Below are positions 57,601 to 64,000 of a stretch of DNA of 64,000 bases, piece by piece. A model generated the notes under the pieces. The model was not told where the DNA came from, searched no databases, and saw nothing but the letters and a program-made list of their open reading frames with translations. How positions within the stretch are numbered: position 1 is the stretch's first letter; each line of letters starts with the position of its first letter. The translations under genes were made by a program, and so were the position numbers. Source of the DNA: Cloeon dipterum (taxonomy: Eukaryota > Arthropoda > Insecta > Ephemeroptera > Baetidae); the NCBI RefSeq assembly GCF_949628265.1, contig NC_088786.1:22093681-22157680 (forward strand), written 5' to 3'.

Positions 57601-60166
57601 GGCCCTTGTACCTTAACTTCACCCCTAAGATTATCTTCGAGAAGCTGCAAGAGTTCTACACACACATCGGGAGTATTGAGACTGTTGAAGGAGATGTCTA
57701 CATCAGCGTCCAGGACCCTCCACCCCTCCAGGAGACTGAGTAAGCGTTTGTTATGTTGAATTCTTTTTTAACTTAAAAATTAATACATCTTCATGTGCTT
57801 CCGCCTCCATTGACATCTACCAATAATTTAATTTATTTTAAATAGATCTTTCTCTTTTTTAGAAATTAATATTTATTTTTTAAGGCATTAAAAATCTAAT
57901 AAATTTTGGTCATTACCTTCTGCACCGCTAAAGAGCACTGACCGACAAGACGTAATCTTGATGGTGCGACTAAAAAACTAGCCATTTAGCAGTCATTTAA
58001 ATTAAGCGCATGCTTTTCGTGCACCTAATTCAATGCGAGCAACTGAGCGATGTTTTGAGGTCGAGTGCTGGCTATATTCTTTCGTTTGCCAATCCATTCG
58101 GCTTTTGGAGGTGATACTAAATTACTACAATGTGCTTGTTTTGCACCTTTCCAAGTTTTAAATGTTCTTATTGTTAATATTTGCAACACCGTATCTCAAA
58201 AGAAGAGGATTAAATTACATTTTTTTTACAATTGCCACACGTATAAGTGTGAGCATTTAAAAAAAAAATACTGTCTAAATAGGCCAAGAATTGGTTATTT
58301 GTTGATAGAAAGCTGATAAGTAAAATTTGACGCATGATCTTTTGTTCAGCCCAAAGGCGAGCCTCCACACGTGATTGACGCTCGCTGCACGTTTTTGCTC
58401 GCCTCTAAAAATCACACTTGGCCCAATCTCAGGGGTTTGCAGACAGGTTTTACAAGCTGATTGATGAACAAGAACCCCTGAAGCGCGCTGGGCGCCGATC
58501 GATTTTCGTTATTTGGCCCTGAGGAACAATACGCTGCCGCTGCCCTTTTTGTCTGCTGCAGCGGACAAAAAGGAAAAGAAACGTAGGCGAGGATTACGTA
58601 GATTAAAATGCAAATGCGCAGAAAAAGATTTTCGTCGGGGTAAAAGCGGCTGTTCATAACACAACAGACGAGCGGATATTTTCCTCGCTGCTCAAGGACG
58701 TTTTTCGGCATCAGCATTGAGCCATCAAAAACGCTTTTAGCCGCCGCACGCCTGGAGTTAATTTTGTCTTCACACATTCCCCATTGGCTCGTTTGTATCG
58801 TTTCGCAAAGGATTGTTTCGAGCACCCTTTCTTTCAACACGAGTTTTGAACGCAAAAAAGTGACGACATCAAAACACACCAAAGCTTTTTTCTGCCTGTG
58901 AGTCAAATAATGTGACTTGTATGACGGTGATCCTTTTAGCGTTCCTCGCAGAAAGCATTCAACGCGAGCAGCAGACGTTTATTCCCGATGCAATATGCGC
59001 AACATGGTACTTTTGATATGAATGAAAGCAGCTGCAATTAGAGAGCTGCAACTGCCGTGGAAAAAATGCATCGTGTGGTGGTGGCACCCTATATATATTC
59101 TGTTTTATGACGGGACGTTCGTACTTTGCCCTTTCCTAGTTTTCTGTCGCAGTTTCAGAATGTGCAAATGCAGATTACGTTGCGGGACGATGAGGGGCAC
59201 GTCAAATATCAATATAGAGACACACTTCCTCCTCCGCATAGGAATGATAAAAGGCTCTCGCAATGTGACGTTTAATGGGGTTCTCCGCTTTTTGTTGAAA
59301 TAACATTTTTTGATCAATGGCGTGGATGTTCAATCCACATATATGTGCAGCTGTGCTAAGATATAAAAGCTATATCTGCTGCAATATATTGCGGCAAAAT
59401 TAAATGTTGCTGTCAAAGAGTTGCTTCTCTTACGGTCGCGTAAAAGCATTAAATTGAGCGCGTCGTGAACATTTTACTCGGATTTGCTAATGAATGAAGA
59501 TTGATGCCGTCCATAAGTAAAAGTGGATGAGTTTGATTGAAACGTTGCTATGCCGAAAATTGTTGCTATGAAAAACCTCAAATCCAATTCTGATTATTTT
59601 CTCTTCTACGCAGGCTGCCTCCCGAGGTGGAGCTCCGGCAGCTGTGCAAGAAGGACGCAAAAGCCATCCACGACCTGTATCCCGCCCGAGACATGGAGTG
59701 CCTGGATGCGTTCGAGAAGTGCATCGACACGCTGCCCGCATACGGCATCTTCGCTAAGGACGCCGCGGACGTCGAAGACGCGGAGAAAAGGCCGGCCGCT
59801 TGGATGGTGCAGAGCTACTACGGTGCCATGTTCTCCATGCAGACTTTGCCCGAGTTCCGTCGCAAGGGCTACGGGATCTTTCTAGCCAAGCGGCTGACCG
59901 CGGCCGTCAAGAAGCGCGGCTACGTGCCGTTCGTGGTCATTCGACCTGAGAACGCGGCCTCGCAGAGCCTTTATCTGAAACTAGGTTTCGAGAAGCTTTA
60001 CCAGACGGTCAGGGCTGTGCTCCAACCTAGACCGATTAGTGAGATTCAGACCGATGAGACACAATCCAGCAGCAAGTGCTGCCACGCGGATAGCGCTAAC
60101 GAGATCAACCACCAGGAGAACGGGAAAATTGATTGCCTCGAGATTAAGAATGGGGAGCTGGCCTAA
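39511..60166 (+). CDS. FR47/GLYAT-type GNAT N-acyltransferase
   Basis: Four coding exons join in phase: 39511-39612 (exon from 39509), 50060-50176, 57498-57739 and 59614-60166, giving 337 aa. GNAT enzymes transfer an acyl group from acyl-CoA to an amine. The C-terminal exon holds the core: a beta strand AAWMVQSYYGAMFSMQTLPE, the acetyl-CoA pyrophosphate loop FRRKGYG (about 235-241, the R/QxxGxG motif A), a helix, then PFVVIRPENAASQSLYLKLG and FEK (motif B). This motif B wording is typical of the FR47/glycine-N-acyltransferase-like branch. Residues 1-153 (MEVVPYGKNFRLVPEDELPE at the start) form the less conserved N-terminal half found in this branch; FPGITHP is in exon 2. A 40-50-residue polar tail follows the domain. 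The acceptor substrate cannot be inferred. The introns are about 10.4, 9.9 and 7.3 kb in total span order: 39613-50059, 50177-57497 and 57740-59613. Many insects carry several such paralogues. Confidence 0.9.
43476..43484 (+). promoter_or_regulatory. TATA box inside GNAT intron 1
   Basis: TATAAAAAG is followed by a GC-rich stretch and lies at the end of a 600-bp CpG-rich region. The initiator is not clear. It may be an internal promoter of the GNAT gene or that of an unrecognised transcript. Confidence 0.3.
45048..45240 (+). repeat. Dispersed repeat, copy A
   Basis: It shares a series of blocks in the same order with 58004-58156: GCGCATGCTTT, CGTGCAC, GATGTTTGAGG/GATGTTTTGAGG, GTCGAGTGC, ATTCGG followed by TTTGG, and TTTGCACCTTTCCAA. 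The middle differs by small insertions, so the copies are old. No terminal repeats or coding capacity are seen. Confidence 0.6.
49351..49404 (+). repeat. (AG)27 microsatellite
   Basis: A perfect AG dinucleotide tract of 54 bp lies in GNAT intron 1, 655 bp upstream of the second coding exon. It produces artefactual open frames. Confidence 0.97.
51489..51595 (+). repeat. Compound (TC)n-(TG)n microsatellite
   Basis: An uninterrupted TC run covers 51489-51535 (47 nt), and a TG run covers 51559-51595 after a 23-bp spacer. The TC tract is complementary to the (AG)27 tract upstream. Confidence 0.95.
51640..52030. promoter_or_regulatory. CpG-rich island in GNAT intron 2
   Basis: About 390 bp are strongly GC- and CpG-rich, in contrast with AT-rich flanks. 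Open frames on both strands reflect composition. A minus-strand donor-like GTAGGT near 51950 is present, but the frame before it is closed by a nearby stop. It may be an unmethylated regulatory island or an unrecognised promoter. Confidence 0.35.
57740..59613 (+). other. GNAT intron 3
   Basis: This 1.9-kb phase-2 intron contains copy B of the dispersed repeat (58004-58156). No exon was recognised. Confidence 0.7.
58004..58156 (+). repeat. Dispersed repeat, copy B
   Basis: This is the shorter, diverged partner of the sequence at 45048-45240, in the same orientation and with the same block order. It lies in GNAT intron 3. Confidence 0.6.
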
Positions 60167-60383
60167 TTTCCTTGATCGAGGCCCTTTCCGAACCGATATT
60201 TGATTTTTATTTCGCAGCTCGCCGCGGTTAATATATGCAACTTTTCTCGAGTTAACTTCAATTCAAGAGATGCTTTGACTTGTCGGCGGTATTTCCGAGT
60301 GGAGGGGCTTCCTGTCTTTTATCTATTTTCAAAAATCAATTTTTGTGGAGTAATAATGTTTGAAAATTATTTAAAACTCACTT

Positions 60384-60389
60384 ATTAAA
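60384..60389 (+). terminator. Possible polyadenylation signal ATTAAA of the GNAT gene
   Basis: The common variant hexamer ATTAAA lies 218 bp after the GNAT stop in AT-rich sequence. It is a plausible 3' end, but not the only one possible. Confidence 0.35.
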
Positions 60390-63300
60390 TATTCAGATTC
60401 AAAAGGGAACCGTTTTTAACTACTTGCTTTAAAATTGAGCAATGAGAATCAGAGAGTGAAGCCATGATATTATTATTTAAACAATATCGTTGATCCCTGA
60501 ATGTGTTTGAATTTCACGAAATTTTAAAAATATTTCGATAAAAACTTCTCAGTCAAGTAGCAGTCGATATTACTCCCTTTTTGAAAAGTAGCTGTACATC
60601 TATTTCTAATTTTCCATCTCAAATCGGAAAATTCGTCACAATGTCAAGCGAGTTCAAAAATTTAATTTTGCGAAGGTCAAGTCCGTGCGAGCTTCAGCGG
60701 CCGCATGTAACTGCATTTCCAATGATTTGCTCAATTTGCTGACATTCCCACCTTGTAATTAGTCTGTGCAATCTCCCATTAAACTCACCGCAAAGTCCTT
60801 AATTGTTATTGTGATTTTTGAGCTTAGCAAGGCGGCGCGTATAGGCAAACGTAGTGCAAACGGGGAACAGAGTGCTCAAGAGTAGCAAAATCAAACAAGG
60901 CAATCGGTGCAGTTATAGTGTGCCGCCGCTGACTTGATTCGCCGGCTCGACCTAAAACACTTTCTGTTGTGCAAAAAGATTTTTCTCAACGCAATATTCA
61001 AACCACCATTCAAATTTTAGCCCTTGTAACCAGCAAGCATACATTCTAGCTGCTGCATGCATTACTATATCTTTGCACGTAGCTAGGCGCGATGAAAAAT
61101 AGCTTTTAAAAATGACGACGGAAAACATCTTACTCACTCTCCACACGAGTAAACTAAAAGAAAAAAAACACACGTCTCTTACTATAAAAGTAACTCTTAA
61201 GGGCTTGATTACACAAATCTTGTACGGAGCAAGAATCAGAAAAATGCGTAATTGGTAAAAAAAAAAATTATTTATAAGTGTCGCACTTATTTTACATTTT
61301 ATGCCTACGTGGCCAACCGACCGAGAAACATTACATGCGAAGGCGAGAATACTGTTATGTTGTATTGCTGTTAAGTAATTGTAAGGTATTCGGAAGAATT
61401 ACACACAAAAAGCCTGAGGTTAATCTCTTTTGCGCTATCTATCTGGATCGTATGACAAGTCTTGATGTAACATGTACGATAGAGATTTTTAGGTGAAGAG
61501 CAAAAATACACTCATAATTACATATGAATGTAAAACTATTAAATTTGTAAGGTGTAAGGATTTTTGAAACTAAAAACGATTAAATGCGGCCACTCCCGTG
61601 AAGGCGGACGTGAGATTTCATTTGGGCGTGCATATGGGAGCCATGCATTACTTCAAGATCCGTCCCTAGGGTGGAAAAGTTAAGGCAGCAGGTTTGTTTC
61701 TCGCTTGACCACCTGTGATTCGAGTGTTAAACAAGTCACCTGTTGCCCTTTTGTGGATGAGGGAATTAAAAAAGCAGCGCGGCCCAGTTGTAAGTCGCAC
61801 GGTGACCTTGGGAGTCGGCGGCCTATCGAGAATGAGGCAAAACGTTTTATATTCTATTGAAACTTTAGAAAAGGGACTTTCCGCTGGCGGATTTCGTTTA
61901 TAAGGAAATGCGTTAGCCTTCTAAAACGAACTAGGTGTTTTTCGAATCTGAAGACAAAGCAGTGATTGTTGGAAAGAAACTGGACGCGCAGTTGTTTTTC
62001 CGTACTTTTCACATGCGCACCTAAAGCAGTAGGCAGATTCGGCGACAATTTTTATCAAGCGGTGATGAAGACGAATTAGCACAGGACGAGTTATTTATTT
62101 TTTCAAAGTGACGAGTATATAATTTTTGACTTCATTAGCTGAAAAGGAACACATAATATTTTAAATCTATAGTTGTTAGCAAGGAAAAACCGCTTCAACT
62201 TACGCATTACAAGTAGTGTCGATAGTTTCTTACCGTAGGGTCATTATTAGCAAAATTCTGTCTGATTTTGTACGTTTCGTGAAACTATGTTTTAGTAAGT
62301 TTCTACACATAGTAAAACGTTTTATGTTTTAAGCAAATTTCCACTTCCAGAATACGCACAGATTGATCAGTATGATTTAGCGAAGCGATCATATTTGCCT
62401 GTCTCATAAGCAGAATAATGCGTGATCTTCGTCCCGTTTCTGTTGGCAATTTTCGCGCCAGCTCTGTCTCATCAGCAGAAAAATGTGCGAATATCTTTTA
62501 GTATTTTTCACGTTGCATACCGGTGTAAGAATTTATTCTAAAAAATCTTAGCAAAGTTGAAATTCATCTCTTGACCACACACCTTTTCAAATATCACGTG
62601 GGACTTGTACTATATTTACCCACTACTCAATTTATGAATGTTTACTCTATTTCGAAATGGAAAAAGAGAAAGCTTTAAGCAGATAATTTCCCCCTGCACT
62701 TTGATGTGTAATCACCGATCTTGCAGCTCTTTCGAGTCGTCTCCGAATGATGCTTCAGACTTTGTCAAAACGTTTGATATCCACACATCATTTAGCTATA
62801 TATTTATGTTTGTAAATGTTTGATTTTGTTCACGCAACATTCCACGCGCGATTGACGTGACATTATGGAAACTGTTCTCGGGAGAAGTCTCTTCTTTTGT
62901 TTGATTTTTCTTCACACTTCAGTCGGAATGATTTGTCGTTCGAGATGTAGAAAGCAAAAAACACTTCAAACTGTTAACATGCAAAATGCGTCTTTCAACA
63001 CTATTCATATCGATTATTAGGAGATTTCAAAAGTCTTGATGCTTCCTCTGAAATTTGAAAAGAAAAGAAACGACAAACACAAAATTTAAAAACACACCAC
63101 TGCCTTGTAAACGCAAAAGAAAATAAATTTTTGCCTTGAACTCCAAGAATGAGCTATTTTATTCCTCTGCACCACCAGATCTTTAAAATGTAAAACCTGT
63201 GTAGCCAGAGGGCCGTTATTTTGTAAATAAAAAATCTTCGCCTGAGCTGTAAATGTGATTGAAAATGAAGACTTGAACAAAATAGGCTTTTTTCCATTCA

Positions 63301-63510
63301 TGTCCATATCTCGATCAATAAATCTGGAAAAATGCAAAAATATGTTGAATCGTGCCGATTTACTCCCTAAGTGACTAGCATCGTAAGCGACTTTTAGCTC
63401 TATCGCAAATAAAATAAATTATTAAATAAATCCGACTTCCAATTTCATTTCTCGCGTGTTGCCCAGCTCGCAGCTGTGCAATAAAAAATTAATCGACCTT
63501 GCAGCACTGC
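60390..63510. other. Intergenic region between GNAT and the right-edge gene
   Basis: About 3.1 kb of mostly AT-rich sequence without a recognised gene. A short imperfect local duplication is present at 62397-62497. Confidence 0.5.
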
Positions 63511-63547
63511 TATAAGAGGTGAGAGCGGTGCACATGTAACCTCATTT
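63511..63547 (+). promoter_or_regulatory. TATA box plus TCATT initiator of the right-edge gene
   Basis: TATAAGAG at 63511-63518 is 33 bp upstream of the A of a TCATTT initiator (63542-63547). This gives a 24-nt leader before the ATG at 63568, in keeping with a compact TATA promoter of a secreted-protein gene. Confidence 0.6.
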
Positions 63548-63567
63548 TGAGTGCAGCAGGGTGTGCA

Positions 63568-64000
63568 ATGAGGCCAACTATGAACGTTCTATATCAGTGC
63601 AGGATTTTACTTTGCATATTATGTGCTGCAGTGGACTCATCTGCTCTAAACGCTATGGATTACAGATTTGGTATGAATACGCGTGTTAGAGTTCTTCAAA
63701 ACGTTTCTAATTGAAATAACTTCTTGTGCGTTTTGAACTCAATATCTTTACATTTCTAATGTTCCCAGATAGTGTGACAACAACAAGATTAAGTAAATAT
63801 AAGTCAACTGAGTCTATAACATGACGCTTTTTCTTAAATTCTTATTGAAGTCTTTTTAATTTTTTCGGACTTTGGTATTATGTTTTGATGAATTATTTAA
63901 AATTGATTTTCCGATAGGGATTGTTCTGGACACCGAGTTCACTAACAGCAAGCAGTCTGACTCGGAGAGAAATAAGGGCCTCGATGTTTTAAGAGAATTG
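63568..64000 (+). CDS. Unidentified secreted or membrane protein, N-terminus (partial)
   Basis: Exon 1 (63568-63670) encodes MRPTMNVLYQCRILLCILCA and a further 14 residues: a basic start, a hydrophobic core and a small-residue cleavage region (AVDSSA), i.e. a signal peptide. It ends in phase 1 at TTTG|GTATGA. Exon 2 starts at 63918 after CCGATAG with matching phase, and reads GIVLDTEFTNSKQSDSERNK and beyond, to the window edge. The 247-bp intron is AT-rich. A well-spaced TATA/initiator pair lies immediately upstream, which supports the start. I do not recognise the mature protein from 29 residues; it is acidic and polar and could be the ectodomain of a receptor or a secreted factor. Confidence 0.6.

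Noticed and set aside
57063..57665. 200-codon open frame on the minus strand
   Set aside because: It overlaps the GNAT third coding exon in antisense, and the coding signal and splice sites are all on the plus strand.
39511..60166. Possibility that the GNAT is horizontally acquired
   Set aside because: The gene has four coding exons with long introns and standard splice sites, and FR47/GLYAT-type GNATs are common in insects.

Overview
The window looks like nuclear DNA of an arthropod, most probably an insect. Protein-coding sequence is sparse and split into short exons with GT-AG introns (51 bp to more than 10 kb). The background is AT-rich, with CpG-rich islands at promoters. Several TATA boxes sit about 30 bp upstream of TCAGT/TCATT-type initiators. 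The encoded proteins are animal families: an SLC6 transporter, a TASK K2P channel, a mitochondrial ribosomal protein, a centromeric histone H3 and an FR47/GLYAT-type GNAT. I cannot name the species. All exon models were built by eye from splice sites, phases and recognised protein families.

Layout. 1-1.8 kb: first coding exon (minus strand) of an SLC6 neurotransmitter/amino-acid symporter, whose remaining exons lie left of the window. 1.8-9.1 kb: intergenic. 9.1-11.8 kb: a compact tail-to-tail pair, mRpL27 (plus, 2 exons, 150 aa) and a CenH3/CENP-A-like centromeric histone (minus, 4 exons, 159 aa). Two CenH3 introns each carry a small inverted-repeat element. 13.3-21.7 kb: a TASK-type two-pore potassium channel (plus, 5 coding exons, 456 aa) with probable non-coding 5' exons. 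27.3-30.1 kb: a TATA/initiator promoter with a non-coding exon, then a 475-bp GC-rich exon with an open proline-rich reading frame. A tentative small minus-strand gene diverges from the same promoter area. 36.9-60.2 kb: a GNAT acyltransferase gene (plus, one non-coding and four coding exons, 337 aa) spread over about 23 kb, whose largest introns contain microsatellites, a CpG-rich island and one copy of a dispersed repeat. 63.5-64 kb: the TATA/initiator promoter and first two exons of an unidentified secreted-protein gene that runs off the right edge.

The genes do not form a pathway. The most interesting points are: a divergent CenH3 gene; a TASK channel that keeps the mammalian residue numbering at its pH sensor, filter and inner gate; complementary (AG)n and (TC)n tracts flanking a frame-neutral exon of the GNAT gene; a pair of diverged dispersed repeats; and the orphan GC-rich exon that could be spliced in frame onto the GNAT.
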